Assembly (NCBI RefSeq): GCF_018918345.1
Contig: NZ_JAHLQI010000002.1
Coordinates: forward strand, 1-64,000
Source: Butyricicoccus intestinisimiae
GTDB taxonomy: Bacteria > Bacillota > Clostridia > Oscillospirales > Butyricicoccaceae
Reading direction: 5' to 3'
Length of the DNA stretch: 64,000 nucleotides
The translations under genes were made by a program, and so were the position numbers. Under the pieces are notes generated by a model, which saw only the letters and a list, made by a program, of their open reading frames with translations, had not been told where the DNA came from and did no database searches. This document shows positions 49,721 through 58,984 of the stretch, one piece after another. Numbering within the stretch: position 1 is the stretch's first letter; each line of letters begins with the position of its first letter.

Positions 49721-50893
49721 ATGAAAAAATTGCGCATCGGCGTCGTCGGTCTCGGTGACATCAGCCGCGTCTATCTCAACAACCTGAAAAAATACAGCGA
49801 TTTTGTGACCATTGACGCCTGTGCTTCGCGCAGCTTGGAAAAGGCACAGAAAAAAGCCGCGGAATTCGGCATCCCGCACGCCTACGCCTGTGCAGAAGAT
49901 TTGATTGAACAGGCGGATGTGGATTTGATTCTCAATCTGACCACACCGGACGCGCACTATCGGCTCAACAAGCTGGCGCTGACCTGCGGCAAGCATGTCT
50001 ACACGGAAAAGCCGCTCGCCTTCACCTATGCCGAGGGCAAAGAGCTGGTGGACTTGGCGCAGTCCAAGCATCTGCGCATCGGCTGTGCACCGGATACCTT
50101 TTTGGGCGCACGGCTGCAAACCTGCCGCGATATTTTGGACTCCGGCAAAATCGGTGAGATCATCGGCGCCTCGGCATTTGTCATCTATCACGGCTGTGAG
50201 ACCTTCCACCCCAATCCGGCATTTTATTATCACACGGGCGCAGGCCCGCTCATGGACATCGGCCCGTACTATGTCACCGCACTGCTGTCGCTACTCGGTC
50301 CGGTGCAGGCGTGCTGTGCCATGTCCAAGCGCACGTTTGACCAGCGCCCGATTGCCACTGAGCCGCACCGCGGCGAGATGATTGACGTAGAAGTGGACAC
50401 GTATACGACCGGACTCATGCAGTTTGCTTCCGGCGCCATCGGCACGGCGATTTTCTCGTTTGATGTGTGGGATTCCAACCTGCCGCGCATCGAAATTTAC
50501 GGCACCAAGGGCACGCTGTGCCTGCCGGATATCGACCCGCTGGACGGCCCGAACATCTTCGGCGGTGACATTTGGCTGCGCACAGAGGAAAATTACCGCT
50601 GGTACAGCCAGCCGCGCGATTGGTTTGACGTCAAGAAGGACTGGGAGCACGTGCCGCTCACGCGCCCGTTTGCATCGACCAGCCATTCCGAAAACAGCCG
50701 CGGCATCGGTCTGATTGATATGGTGCTCGCGCTCGCTGAGAACCGCCCAGAGCGCGCCAGCGGCCGCATGGCATTGCATTCCCTCGAAATGATGGAAAAG
50801 ATGCTAAGCGGCGCGAAAACGCAGCAATTCGGCATTCTCGAAACGACGTTTGACCGTCCGCAGCCGCTTTCGGCAGATTTTCCGGTTCGATAA
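49721..50893 (+). CDS. Gfo/Idh/MocA-family NAD(P)-dependent oxidoreductase
   Basis: 390 aa. The N-terminal Rossmann fold reads IGVVGLGDISRVYLNNL. The family hallmark EKP is in VYTEKPLAFTYAEG, and MDIGPYYVTALLSLLG lies in the C-terminal domain. Members oxidise or reduce sugars, inositols and related compounds; the substrate here cannot be assigned. AAGGAGGGATTTCC precedes the ATG. Single gene, convergent with uridine phosphorylase. Confidence 0.88.
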   Translation: MKKLRIGVVGLGDISRVYLNNLKKYSDFVTIDACASRSLEKAQKKAAEFGIPHAYACAEDLIEQADVDLILNLTTPDAHYRLNKLALTCGKHVYTEKPLAFTYAEGKELVDLAQSKHLRIGCAPDTFLGARLQTCRDILDSGKIGEIIGASAFVIYHGCETFHPNPAFYYHTGAGPLMDIGPYYVTALLSLLGPVQACCAMSKRTFDQRPIATEPHRGEMIDVEVDTYTTGLMQFASGAIGTAIFSFDVWDSNLPRIEIYGTKGTLCLPDIDPLDGPNIFGGDIWLRTEENYRWYSQPRDWFDVKKDWEHVPLTRPFASTSHSENSRGIGLIDMVLALAENRPERASGRMALHSLEMMEKMLSGAKTQQFGILETTFDRPQPLSADFPVR

Positions 50894-50900
50894 ACAAAGC

Positions 50901-50944
50901 AAAATACCTGTGAGAAAATTTTTGTGTTCCTCACAGGTATTTTT
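50901..50944. terminator. Bidirectional terminator
   Basis: 14-bp perfect stem AAAATACCTGTGAG with a 15-base loop; T-runs on both strands serve the convergent oxidoreductase and phosphorylase genes. Confidence 0.9.
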
Positions 50945-51706
50945 TTATGCTTTTTGCTTGTCCTGTTCTATCAGCATGCACAGGGCAGAAACCGCCGCCT
51001 GTATGCCGCGTGCCGCAGCGCCTTCCGGCACATCCGGCTGTTCGCTGTCATCGTTCCACAGCACATTGAGCACGGCGCCCACGCGCACATGCAGCGCCGC
51101 ACCGGCGGTGAACAGCGCCGCCGCCTCCATCTCACTGGCGAGCACGCCCGCTGCCGTCCATGCCGACCATTTTTCCTTCAAATCTGCCGCAATCGGCTGA
51201 CACTGCGGACGAATTTCGCCGTAAAAGCTGTCCTTGGACTGAACCACGCCGACATGGGTGCGATATCCCAGCGCCTCGCAGGCATTTGCCAGCGCGTGCA
51301 CGACCGGATAGCTCGCCGCCGCCGGATACTCCAGCGGCAGATATTCGCGCGATGTGCCCTCTTGCCGAACCGCCGCTGTCGCGACCACAACATCGCCGCC
51401 GCACACAGCCGCATCCACGCCGCCGCAGGTACCCACACGGATAAATGTATCTGCGCCGCACTCGACCAATTCTTCCAGCGCAATCGCCGCAGACGGCCCG
51501 CCGATGCCCGTCGAGCACACCGTCACGCGTTCACCGTTCAAATGTCCCGTATACACATGAAATTCTCGATTGTATGAGATTTCCTGCGCATCGTCCAAAA
51601 GCTGCGCAATGACCGCACAGCGCCCCGGATCGCCGGGCAGAATGACATACCGCCCGATATCCTCGGCAGTACACTGCAGGTGCATTTGTTTTCCGTGGAT
51701 GAGCAT
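50945..51706 (-). CDS. udp: Uridine phosphorylase-like nucleoside phosphorylase
   Basis: 253-aa NP-I-family phosphorylase cleaving nucleosides with phosphate. Seen: VILPGDPGRCAVIAQ (phosphate site), STGIGGPSAAIALEEL, IRVGTCGGVD and the substrate segment ASEMEAAALFT. The pattern favours uridine phosphorylase; purine nucleoside phosphorylase is the alternative. Start at 51706 after AAGGAGAGAAG; the ATG is 1 bp after the DUF951 stop (TGACATG), so the two are coupled. Confidence 0.9.
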   Translation of the reverse strand: MLIHGKQMHLQCTAEDIGRYVILPGDPGRCAVIAQLLDDAQEISYNREFHVYTGHLNGERVTVCSTGIGGPSAAIALEELVECGADTFIRVGTCGGVDAAVCGGDVVVATAAVRQEGTSREYLPLEYPAAASYPVVHALANACEALGYRTHVGVVQSKDSFYGEIRPQCQPIAADLKEKWSAWTAAGVLASEMEAAALFTAGAALHVRVGAVLNVLWNDDSEQPDVPEGAAARGIQAAVSALCMLIEQDKQKA

Positions 51707-51707
51707 G

Positions 51708-51908
51708 TCACTTCTCTCCTTCCGTTCCGTCCGCATGGACGATGCGGCGAATATTCTTTTCCGCCTTGCTGCGCGGAATCATAATCATGTGCCCGCAGCC
51801 CATGCATTTGAGCCGAAAATCCATACCGACACGCAGAACCTCCCAGTCCTTGCTGCCGCAGGGGTGTCCTTTTTTCATCGTCAAAATATCGCCAAGACGA
51901 ATATCCAT
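51708..51908 (-). CDS. DUF951 family small protein
   Basis: 66-aa DUF951 protein, widespread in Firmicutes with unknown function. Seen: MDIRLGDILTMKKGHPCGS, WEVLRVGMDFRLKCMGCG and IPRSKAEKNI. The three Cys (HPC...CMGC) could form a Zn site. AAGGAGGGACGCGGACA precedes the ATG. Directly upstream of the phosphorylase. Confidence 0.88.
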   Translation of the reverse strand: MDIRLGDILTMKKGHPCGSKDWEVLRVGMDFRLKCMGCGHMIMIPRSKAEKNIRRIVHADGTEGEK

Positions 51909-51939
51909 TGTCCGCGTCCCTCCTTGTGTATGTATATCG

Positions 51940-51968
51940 AGTATAGCATATTCCCTGTTTTTTGACCA
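51940..51968 (-). promoter_or_regulatory. Promoter of DUF951-udp
   Basis: Minus-strand TGGTCA, 17 bp, TATACT; the -35 is imperfect. Confidence 0.5.
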
Positions 51969-52074
51969 GTCGAGCGCGGGAAATTTCCCGTTTGCCAGCC
52001 ATATTTTGTGCGCTGTGTGCATATAGTCTTACCAATCTACGGAAAAGCAAAAACGTTAAGAACGGAGGGAATTC

Positions 52075-52995
52075 ATGCAGACAGACTATGCACCGGAATG
52101 CTTACACACAGACGTACCGTCCAAAGAAGCACTGCTTGCCGCCGCACAGGACGGCAGCATTTTACAAGCCACCGCCGCCCGCTGCGATGTGCAGCACAAC
52201 CTCATTCTTCCGCTGGACGGCATGACCGGCATCATGCCGCGCGAGGAATGCGCCCTCGGCATCGACACGGGAACGACGCGGGAAATCGCCATTTTGTCCC
52301 GCGTCGGCAAGCCGGTGAGCTTTCAGGTTCTGTGCATACGCGGCGATGTGGCGTATGTATCGCGCAAGCGCGCCCAGCAGCGCGCCTTTGAGCAGCTCCT
52401 GCACAAACGCCCCGGAGACATTCTCCCCGTCCGTGTGACACATTTGGAACCGTTCGGCGCGTTTGTCGATGCCGGATGCGGCTTGGTGTCTCTGATTGGC
52501 ATTGAGAATCTATCCGTCAGCCGCATTTTCCACCCATCCGACCGCGTGCAGGTCGGCCAGCAGCTGTACGCCGTCCTATCCGGTATTGATGCAGACACCG
52601 GACGCATCAGCCTGACGCACCGCGAGCTGCTCGGCACATGGGCGGAAAACGCCGCACAGTTCGCCGCCGGTGAGACCGTCTGCGGCATTGTGCGCAGCGT
52701 GGAGGACTACGGCGTGTTCATCGAGCTGGCGCCCAATTTATCCGGTCTGGCAGAGCTGCGCTTTCCGGTTGCCGCCGGAGACTTGGTCTCCTGCTACATC
52801 AAGTCCATTTTGCCGGAGCGCATGAAAATCAAGCTCAACCTCATCGACCGCATCGGAACCGCGCCGGTGCCGCCGCCCCCGCTGCCGTATTTTATCACAA
52901 GCGGGCACATCTCGCGCTGGCAGTATTCGCCGCCGTGCTGTGCGGCGCGGCACATCTGCACGGAATTTGACGAACCGTCCATCGAGGATTTGTAA
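52075..52995 (+). CDS. S1-domain RNA-binding protein
   Basis: 306 aa with about three S1/OB-fold repeats: ~20-95 (GSILQATAARCDVQHNLILPL), ~110-180 (GDILPVRVTHLEPFGAFVDAG) and ~195-255 (VCGIVRSVEDYGVFIELAPN). This is the 30S-protein-S1-like/YmdA-free group seen in Clostridia, probably binding RNA or the ribosome; it is much shorter than full S1. AACGGAGGGAATTC precedes the ATG. Single gene. The C-terminal tail is Pro/Cys-rich. Confidence 0.85.
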   Translation: MQTDYAPECLHTDVPSKEALLAAAQDGSILQATAARCDVQHNLILPLDGMTGIMPREECALGIDTGTTREIAILSRVGKPVSFQVLCIRGDVAYVSRKRAQQRAFEQLLHKRPGDILPVRVTHLEPFGAFVDAGCGLVSLIGIENLSVSRIFHPSDRVQVGQQLYAVLSGIDADTGRISLTHRELLGTWAENAAQFAAGETVCGIVRSVEDYGVFIELAPNLSGLAELRFPVAAGDLVSCYIKSILPERMKIKLNLIDRIGTAPVPPPPLPYFITSGHISRWQYSPPCCAARHICTEFDEPSIEDL

Positions 52996-53002
52996 CACAA
53001 AC

Positions 53003-53041
53003 AGGGTGCTGCCGCTCTTTGACAACACCCTATTTTCGTTC
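53003..53041 (+). terminator. Terminator after the S1-domain gene
   Basis: 9-base arms AGGGTGCTG/CAACACCCT with one mismatch, then TATTTTCGTT; moderate quality. Confidence 0.65.
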
Positions 53042-53155
53042 AGCGTTTTTTCTCTTATATTCCTCGTCAAAGTATTTACCCGCACGAATTTCATCGGTCA
53101 TCCCCGGATATGGTGCTTCCATATGATATGTGTCTTTAAACACGTCAATATTTAC

Positions 53156-53171
53156 ATGTTTTATTTTACAA
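53156..53171 (+). promoter_or_regulatory. PadR-type operator candidate
   Basis: ATGT-N8-ACAA is close to the ATGT-N8-ACAT sites of PadR regulators. It lies just upstream of a TATAAT (53183-53188) serving the padR-like gene, so autoregulation is plausible. Confidence 0.4.
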
Positions 53172-53217
53172 ATGTTCTGTGGTATAATACAGGTACTCTA
53201 CCGAAAGGAACGATACG

Positions 53218-53775
53218 ATGGGAACACTACGCTACGCAATTCTCGGTCTGCTCAACCGCAAAGCCATGACCGGTTACGATTTATCCAAGGAATTTCAAAC
53301 ATCTCTTGCAGAATTCTGGCACGCCAAGCACAGCCAAATCTATCCAGAGCTGAAAGCCTTGGCGGAAGATGGTCTGATTACCTTCCAGACGGAAATCACC
53401 GGCACGGTGCTGGAAAAAAAGGTCTATTCCATTACCGAAGCCGGAAAAACAGAATTTTTGCAGTGGGAGCAAAGCAAGAGCAAAATCAAGCGCCTGCCCA
53501 AGGACGAATTCAAGCTGCGGCTGTTTTTCTCGGACAGCCTGCCCAAGCAGGCGCAAATTCAGCTGCTCACAGACCAGCTGCAGCAGCACGAGCAATGGCT
53601 GCAGCGGCTGCACGGCGATTTATCCAAATTTGATACGATTCCACCGGCAGACGACGCCGCGTTCAGCGATTATCTCGTCTTATTGGGCGCCATCAGCCGC
53701 GAGAAAAGCATGTGCGACTGGCTGCAGACCTGCATCCGATTGTGCGAGACAAAAACCCCGTTTACGACATCGTAA
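53218..53775 (+). CDS. PadR-family transcriptional regulator
   Basis: 185 aa. The N-terminal winged helix (LRYAILGLLNRKAMTGYDLSKEF, IYPELKALAEDGLI, VYSITEAGKTEFLQW) is followed by a helical C-terminal dimerisation domain with Gln-rich helices (PKQAQIQLLTDQLQQHEQWL). PadR proteins usually repress stress or efflux genes; none adjoins, so the target is unknown. CGAAAGGAACGAT precedes the ATG. Its stop codon lies inside the terminator stem. Confidence 0.92.
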   Translation: MGTLRYAILGLLNRKAMTGYDLSKEFQTSLAEFWHAKHSQIYPELKALAEDGLITFQTEITGTVLEKKVYSITEAGKTEFLQWEQSKSKIKRLPKDEFKLRLFFSDSLPKQAQIQLLTDQLQQHEQWLQRLHGDLSKFDTIPPADDAAFSDYLVLLGAISREKSMCDWLQTCIRLCETKTPFTTS

Positions 53776-53785
53776 ACGGGGTTTT
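53752..53785. terminator. Bidirectional terminator overlapping the padR-like stop codon
   Basis: Perfect 15-bp stem AAAACCCCGTTTACG with loop ACAT. The TAA stop at 53773-53775 is in the 3' arm. It also ends ilvD transcription. Confidence 0.92.
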
Positions 53786-53802
53786 GACATAATTTTACTA
53801 TA

Positions 53803-55467
53803 TTACTCGAGCACAGCGCCCTTGTTTGCGGAGCTTACGAGGCGTGCATAGCGGGACAGCCAGCCGGTCTTGACCTTCGGCTCATGCGGTACGAATGCCG
53901 CACGGCGCTTTGCAAATTCCTCCTCGGAAACCTTTGCGTTGACAGCGTGGTTCGGGATATCGATCTCGATGATGTCGCCCTCTTCCAGCAGTCCGATTTC
54001 GCCGCCCTGTGCAGCTTCCGGACAAACATGTCCGATGGAAGCGCCGCGGGATGCGCCGGAGAAACGGCCGTCGGTAATCAGTGCAACGTCCTTGTCCAGC
54101 TTCATGCCTGCCAGTGCAGAGGTCGGATTCAGCATCTCACGCATACCAGGGCCGCCCTTCGGACCCTCGTAGCGGATGATAACGACATCGCCCGGAACAA
54201 TCTTGCCGGTATAAATAGCCTGAATGGCATCTTCCTCGCCGTCAAAGATGCGGGCAGGGCCGGTGTGCTTCATCATTTCCGGAGCAACAGCGCTCTGCTT
54301 GACTGCACAGCCTTCCTTGGCAATGTTGCCCCACAGAATCGCGATGCCGCCGGTCTGCATGTACGGGTTGTCAATCGGACGGATGACGTTCGGGTTCTTG
54401 TTGACGCAGCCCTTGATGTTCTCGCCGACCTTCTTGCCGGTTGCGGTAATGGTATCCAGCTCAATCAGGTTCTTCTTGGACAGCTCGTTCATAACCGCAT
54501 AGATGCCGCCAGCCTCATTCAGCTCCTGAATGTAGGTTCTGCCGGCCGGTGCCAGATGACACAGGTTCGGCGTGGTGTCGGATACGTGGTTCATCTTCTC
54601 CAGATCCAGCTGAATGCCTGCCTCATGCGAGATTGCCAGCAGATGCAGAACGGTATTGGTGGAGCAGCCCAGCGCCATCTCGCACTCCAGTGCGTTGTGA
54701 ATGGACTTCTCGTTGATGATGTCGCGCGGCTTGATGTCCTTTTCCAGCAGCTCCATAATCTTCATGCCGGCGTGCTTTGCCAGCTGAATGCGGTCGGAAT
54801 GTACCGCCGGAATGGTGCCGTTGCCCGGCAGAGCCATACCGATTGCCTCGCACAGGCAGTTCATGGAGTTTGCGGTGTACATGCCGGAGCAAGAACCGCA
54901 GCCCGGGCAGGAATGGCACTCAACATCGGTCAGCTCTTCATCATTGATGAGGTTTGCCTTGCGCGCGCCGACGGACTCAAAGGTATAGGACAGGGATACG
55001 TTCTCACCCTTGACATGGCCTGCCAGCATCGGACCGCCGGATACAACGATGGACGGGATGTTCAGGCGAGCTGCTGCCATGACCATGCCCGGAACAATCT
55101 TATCACAGTTCGGGATGAGCACGAGCGCGTCAAACTGATGTGCCTGTGCCAGTGTCTCCACGGAATCGGCAATCAGTTCGCGGGACGGCAGAGAATACTT
55201 CATGCCGATATGACCCATCGCAATGCCGTCACAGACGCCGATTGCCGGTACCAGAATCGGTGTGCCGCCAGCCATGCTGACGCCGGTCTTGACAGCAGCG
55301 GCAATTTTATCCAGATTGATGTGACCCGGAATAATCTCGCTGTATGCGGAAACCACGCCGATAATCGGACGCGCCATCTCCTCCTCGGTCAGACCGCAGG
55401 CACGCAGCAGCGAACGGTTCGGCACGCGCTCAACGCCCTTTGTAATATTATGACTTCTTAATTCCAT
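53803..55467 (-). CDS. ilvD: Dihydroxy-acid dehydratase
   Basis: 554-aa Fe-S dehydratase, third step of valine/isoleucine synthesis. Cluster Cys ligands are in [13 protein letters not shown] and [41 protein letters not shown] is the family signature. CTTGGAGGTGC precedes the ATG. It lies downstream of ilvBN but has its own promoter and attenuator (55508-55609). Confidence 0.97.
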   Translation of the reverse strand: MELRSHNITKGVERVPNRSLLRACGLTEEEMARPIIGVVSAYSEIIPGHINLDKIAAAVKTGVSMAGGTPILVPAIGVCDGIAMGHIGMKYSLPSRELIADSVETLAQAHQFDALVLIPNCDKIVPGMVMAAARLNIPSIVVSGGPMLAGHVKGENVSLSYTFESVGARKANLINDEELTDVECHSCPGCGSCSGMYTANSMNCLCEAIGMALPGNGTIPAVHSDRIQLAKHAGMKIMELLEKDIKPRDIINEKSIHNALECEMALGCSTNTVLHLLAISHEAGIQLDLEKMNHVSDTTPNLCHLAPAGRTYIQELNEAGGIYAVMNELSKKNLIELDTITATGKKVGENIKGCVNKNPNVIRPIDNPYMQTGGIAILWGNIAKEGCAVKQSAVAPEMMKHTGPARIFDGEEDAIQAIYTGKIVPGDVVIIRYEGPKGGPGMREMLNPTSALAGMKLDKDVALITDGRFSGASRGASIGHVCPEAAQGGEIGLLEEGDIIEIDIPNHAVNAKVSEEEFAKRRAAFVPHEPKVKTGWLSRYARLVSSANKGAVLE

Positions 55468-55507
55468 AAAAGCACCTCCAAGGCGGCATCACCGCCGCGA
55501 TAAAAAA

Positions 55508-55538
55508 AGCGGGAACAGGCGCATGACCCGTCCCCGCT
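55508..55538 (-). terminator. Attenuator-like terminator in the ilvD leader
   Basis: RNA stem AGCGGGGACGGG/CCTGTTCCCGCT (12 bp with two G-U pairs) and seven T on the minus strand. It lies between the ilvD promoter and start. Confidence 0.82.
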
Positions 55539-55580
55539 GTATCTTTACAAAACATGCGTAAATTTGTCATGTACTTTCTT

Positions 55581-55609
55581 ATTATAAAAGAATACATGAC
55601 ACAAATCAA
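55581..55609 (-). promoter_or_regulatory. Internal promoter for ilvD
   Basis: Minus-strand TTGATT, 17 bp, TATAAT between ilvN and ilvD. Confidence 0.7.
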
Positions 55610-55628
55610 GGGCAGGACGTCAGATTTC

Positions 55629-56117
55629 TCAGTCCTTGTCCTTATCCCAATGCACGGCTGTGATGCCGGTGCGGCTGGACTCCACAACATCAAAGTTCTG
55701 CATGATGGACAGGAAGGTATCCAGCTTGGACGGTACACCGGAAATGCGGACAATGATGGAGTGCTCGCCTGCGTTGACAACGTCTGCCTGATAGACGTCG
55801 CACAGCTCGCGGATGCTCTCCTGCACGTTTGCGTCACCTGCAATCTTAATCAGCGCCAGCTCGCGGCAGAACGCCTCATCCTCCTTGATGTGGACAACCT
55901 CTACACATTCCTCCAGCTTGCGCATCTGCTTGAGAATCTGATCCAGCGTGTATGCATCGCCGACGGTCACGATGGTGATGCGGGAAAACTTCTCGTCCAC
56001 AGTCGGAGAAACCGTCAGGGAATAAATGTTGAAGCCGCGGCGGCCGAACAGGCTGGAAACGCGAGCCAGTACACCGGAGTTATTTTGTACGACGGCCGAA
56101 ATAATATACTTTTCCAT
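55629..56117 (-). CDS. ilvN: Acetolactate synthase small (regulatory) subunit
   Basis: 162-aa regulatory subunit that activates IlvB and gives valine feedback. The N-terminal ACT domain reads VVQNNSGVLARVSSLFGRRGFNI, and the C-terminal half is the ALS_ss domain. Start at 56117 (MEKYIISAVV) after GAGGAGGAAGAACCC, 18 bp after the ilvB stop. Confidence 0.96.
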   Translation of the reverse strand: MEKYIISAVVQNNSGVLARVSSLFGRRGFNIYSLTVSPTVDEKFSRITIVTVGDAYTLDQILKQMRKLEECVEVVHIKEDEAFCRELALIKIAGDANVQESIRELCDVYQADVVNAGEHSIIVRISGVPSKLDTFLSIMQNFDVVESSRTGITAVHWDKDKD

Positions 56118-56134
56118 GGGTTCTTCCTCCTCGA

Positions 56135-57802
56135 TCAATCGATGATAACGTTGCGAACGGTCTCGCCGCCCGGAATGAACGGCAGAACGCGCTCGGTCTT
56201 ATCAATGTGTGCATCAATCAGAACCGGGCCGTCTGTGGTTGCCAGCGCTTCCTTCATGCATGCCTCAAAGCCTGCCAGTGTGTCGCAGCGCAGACCCTTC
56301 GCGCCGAATGCCTCTGCCAGCTTGACAAAGTCGGTCTTGCGGTGCGGGTCGGTGTTGGAATAGCGCTTGCCATAGAACGAGGTCTGCCACTGATATACCA
56401 TGCCGAGTACACTGTTGTTGACGACAACCGTGATAACCGGCAGGTTGTTGCTGACCGCCGTGCACATTTCCTGTAAGTTCATATGGAAGCTGCCGTCGCC
56501 CGTGACATGAACCACGCGCTTGTCCGGCTCGCCTACCTGCGCGCCGATGGCTGCGCCGTAGCCGAAGCCCATGGTGCCCAGACCGCCGGAGGTCAGGAAC
56601 GTGCGCGGCTTGGAGCGGCCGGTAAACTGTGCAGCCCACATCTGGTGCTGGCCGACGTCGGTTGCCACAATGTCATCCTTGCCAATCAGCTCGTCAATTT
56701 TCTTCATCAGCTGATGCGGGCGCAGAACGGCATCATTGTCCTTCGGCTTATAGTCCATGCGCTCCTTCCAAGAAGCAATCTGCTCCTTCCACGGCGTGTG
56801 GTCTGCATGGTCGATGAGCGGCAGAATCGCCTCCAGCACGTCGTGTACATCGCCGATGACGCTGTGCTCTACCGCGATGTTCTTGTTTACCTCGGACTCG
56901 TCAATATCAACCTGAACAACCTTTGCGGCAGATGCGAAATCTCCCATCTTGGTTGCCACGCGGTCGGAGAAACGGGTGCCCAGCGCAATAACCAGATCCG
57001 CATTGTCTACGGCGCGGCCGGCGGATACCCAGCCGTGCATGCCGATGAGACCCAGATTGAGCGGCTCCTCCTTATCCAGTGCGCCAATGCCCATCAGCGA
57101 ATGACACGCCGGAATGTCTCCGCGCTTCATAAAGCGCAGCAGCAGCTCGCAGGCATCCGACGAAATCACGCCGCCGCCGAACAGGATGACCGGACGCTCT
57201 GCCGCGTTGACCATCTCTGCCATCTTGGAAATCTGCTCGTGCTGAATCTTCGGATTCGGGCGCTTATGTACCGCCGGCTTGTGCTCAAACTCACAGACTG
57301 CCGCAGTGACGTCCTTCGGAATATCAATGAGAACCGGACCCGGACGGCCGCTGATGGCGATTTCATATGCCTGACGAACGGTGTCTGCCAGCTTCTCAAC
57401 GTTGCGGACAACGAAGTTGTGCTTGGTAATCGGCATAGTCACGCCTGCGATGTAAATTTCCTGAAAGCTGTCTCGGCCGATAAAATTGGTGCCGACATTC
57501 GCGGTAATGGCAATGAGCGGAATGGAATCCATAAATGCGGTTGCGATGCCGGTGACGAGGTTGGTCGCACCCGGACCAGACGTTGCCAGAACAACGCCTA
57601 CCTTGCCGGTGGCGCGGGCATAGCCGTCTGCCGCATGCGATGCGCCCTGCTCGTGTGCCGCCAGAACATGGCGGATGCGGTCGGAATACTTGTACAGTTC
57701 ATCATAAATGTTCAGGGCTGCGCCGCCCGGATAACCAAAAATGGTGTCGGTACCCTGTTCCAGCAGTGTCTCAAGCAGAATCTGTGAACCATTGAGTTTC
57801 AT
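56135..57802 (-). CDS. ilvB: Acetolactate synthase large subunit
   Basis: 555-aa thiamine-diphosphate enzyme condensing pyruvate (or with 2-oxobutyrate) in branched-chain amino acid synthesis. Seen: IFGYPGGAALNIYDEL, AAHEQGASHAADGYARATG (catalytic Glu), and the ThDP motif GDGSFHMNLQEM to NNSVLGMV. GGAGAGATGGCTC precedes the ATG. First gene after the T-box leader. Confidence 0.97.
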   Translation of the reverse strand: MKLNGSQILLETLLEQGTDTIFGYPGGAALNIYDELYKYSDRIRHVLAAHEQGASHAADGYARATGKVGVVLATSGPGATNLVTGIATAFMDSIPLIAITANVGTNFIGRDSFQEIYIAGVTMPITKHNFVVRNVEKLADTVRQAYEIAISGRPGPVLIDIPKDVTAAVCEFEHKPAVHKRPNPKIQHEQISKMAEMVNAAERPVILFGGGVISSDACELLLRFMKRGDIPACHSLMGIGALDKEEPLNLGLIGMHGWVSAGRAVDNADLVIALGTRFSDRVATKMGDFASAAKVVQVDIDESEVNKNIAVEHSVIGDVHDVLEAILPLIDHADHTPWKEQIASWKERMDYKPKDNDAVLRPHQLMKKIDELIGKDDIVATDVGQHQMWAAQFTGRSKPRTFLTSGGLGTMGFGYGAAIGAQVGEPDKRVVHVTGDGSFHMNLQEMCTAVSNNLPVITVVVNNSVLGMVYQWQTSFYGKRYSNTDPHRKTDFVKLAEAFGAKGLRCDTLAGFEACMKEALATTDGPVLIDAHIDKTERVLPFIPGGETVRNVIID

Positions 57803-57874
57803 GAGCCATCTCTCCTATATCGTGATATTTTTTCCTATTTTTTCGCGCCGATTGTCGGATGGTAAATCAAAAAA

Positions 57875-57906
57875 AGCCTTTATCTCTACAAAAAGAGACA
57901 AAGACT
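57875..57906 (-). terminator. T-box terminator before ilvB
   Basis: 12-bp stem with G-T wobbles, loop TTTTTGTA, then a seven-T run. Confidence 0.88.
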
Positions 57907-58140
57907 AGCTCTGCGGTACCACTCTCATTGCTGCCAAAGCGCGGCAGCCACTTCACATCGGCACAACGTGTGCGTAATGCTTTGCCCGTTAACGGAGGCC
58001 TAACCCGATTCAGACTACTAAGCTCTGCGCCGTTCTCCTGAACTGCTCGCGGACGACGTTCACACTTCTTCCCTGCTGCCTTGCACCAAACGGCAGCTCT
58101 CTGAAAGTTGCGGAAGAGTTACTCTTTCCGGTCTTTGCAT
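57875..58140 (-). ncRNA. T-box riboswitch of the ilvBN operon
   Basis: The conserved T-box core AGAGTGGTACCGC lies at 57913-57925 (GGTACCGC complement 57913-57920). It is followed by a terminator with arms AGTCTTTGTCTC and GAGATAAAGGCT and seven T. Stem I shows AGAGAG and the distal GGTG loop. The specifier loop has AGTA opposite GTGAA, with GTC at 58055-58057 as the likely codon, that is, valine tRNA sensing. Uncharged tRNA would favour readthrough into ilvB. Confidence 0.9.
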
Positions 58141-58161
58141 TTTTATATCTAAGTATTTCTA

Positions 58162-58189
58162 ATTATATCTTGTAAATTCAAAAAGTCAA
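58162..58189 (-). promoter_or_regulatory. Promoter of the T-box-ilvBN transcript
   Basis: Minus-strand TTGACT, 16 bp, TATAAT. Confidence 0.75.
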
Positions 58190-58294
58190 TCATTATTTTT
58201 ATTTTTTCGCATTTCTCCGGTTTTCCATGCAAATTTTCAAAGATCCTGCATACTTTGCCCAAATCCGGCAAAGCTAACGACAAGTCGTTGGGAG

Positions 58295-58984
58295 GTGGTT
58301 TTCCTGTTTCTTTCATTCATGCGCACGCTTTTGGTATATGCCGCGCTCATCGGCGGTCTGCGCTTTACCGGAAAGCGGCAGCTCGGTGAGCTGTCCACCT
58401 CGGAATTTGCCGTCACCATACTGGTTTCCGAGCTCGCCTCTGTTCCGCTGCAGGATCCCGCCATTCCGCTGCTCGGCGGCATCGTCCCGCTCGTCACGCT
58501 GCTCGCCGTGGAGGTGCTGCTGTCGTGCCTGTGCCGCCGAAGCATCCGCTTCCGCCGCCTGCTGTGCGGCAATCCGTGCATGGTCATTCGAGACGGAAAA
58601 TTCGACCCCGACATGCTGCGCCTGCTGCGCTTGTCGCCGGAGGACGTGCTGGAAGGCCTGCGCATGGCGGGCGTCGCGCTGGTGTCAGATGTCCGCTGCG
58701 GCATCATCGAAACCAACGGTCAGCTCAGCGTCCTGCCCTATGCGGACAAGCAGCCGCTCACGCCATCCGACCTCGGCAAGCACCCCAAAGATGCCGGCAT
58801 GGCGCGCGTGCTCATCTTCGAGGGCAAAATCCGCCGCGGCGTTTTGCGCCAGCTCGGCAAGGATGAGGCGTGGCTGCTGCGCACATGCCGCGCCCGCGGT
58901 ATCCATGCACCGGAGGATGTATTCCTGCTGACGCTGGACGATTGCGGCAATCTGTTCGTGCAGCCGCGGGAGGTGCACCGATGA
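58295..58984 (+). CDS. DUF421 (YetF-like) membrane protein
   Basis: About 220-229 aa. Two or three N-terminal membrane segments (RTLLVYAALIGGLRFTGKRQLGELSTSEFAVTILVSELASVPLQD, key TGKRQLGEL) are followed by a soluble DUF421 domain of unknown function, common in spore formers. The start is uncertain. GGAGGT at 58291-58296 is well spaced for a CTG at 58304, GTG at 58295 overlaps that site, and ATG at 58319 is 22 bp away. Its stop overlaps the next gene as ATGA. Confidence 0.85.
   Translation: MVFLFLSFMRTLLVYAALIGGLRFTGKRQLGELSTSEFAVTILVSELASVPLQDPAIPLLGGIVPLVTLLAVEVLLSCLCRRSIRFRRLLCGNPCMVIRDGKFDPDMLRLLRLSPEDVLEGLRMAGVALVSDVRCGIIETNGQLSVLPYADKQPLTPSDLGKHPKDAGMARVLIFEGKIRRGVLRQLGKDEAWLLRTCRARGIHAPEDVFLLTLDDCGNLFVQPREVHR

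Noticed and set aside
55468-55600. Leader peptide for ilvD attenuation
   Set aside because: A short frame beginning MTNLRMFCKDTAG overlaps the hairpin but is not rich in Val, Ile or Leu and has no good ribosome site.
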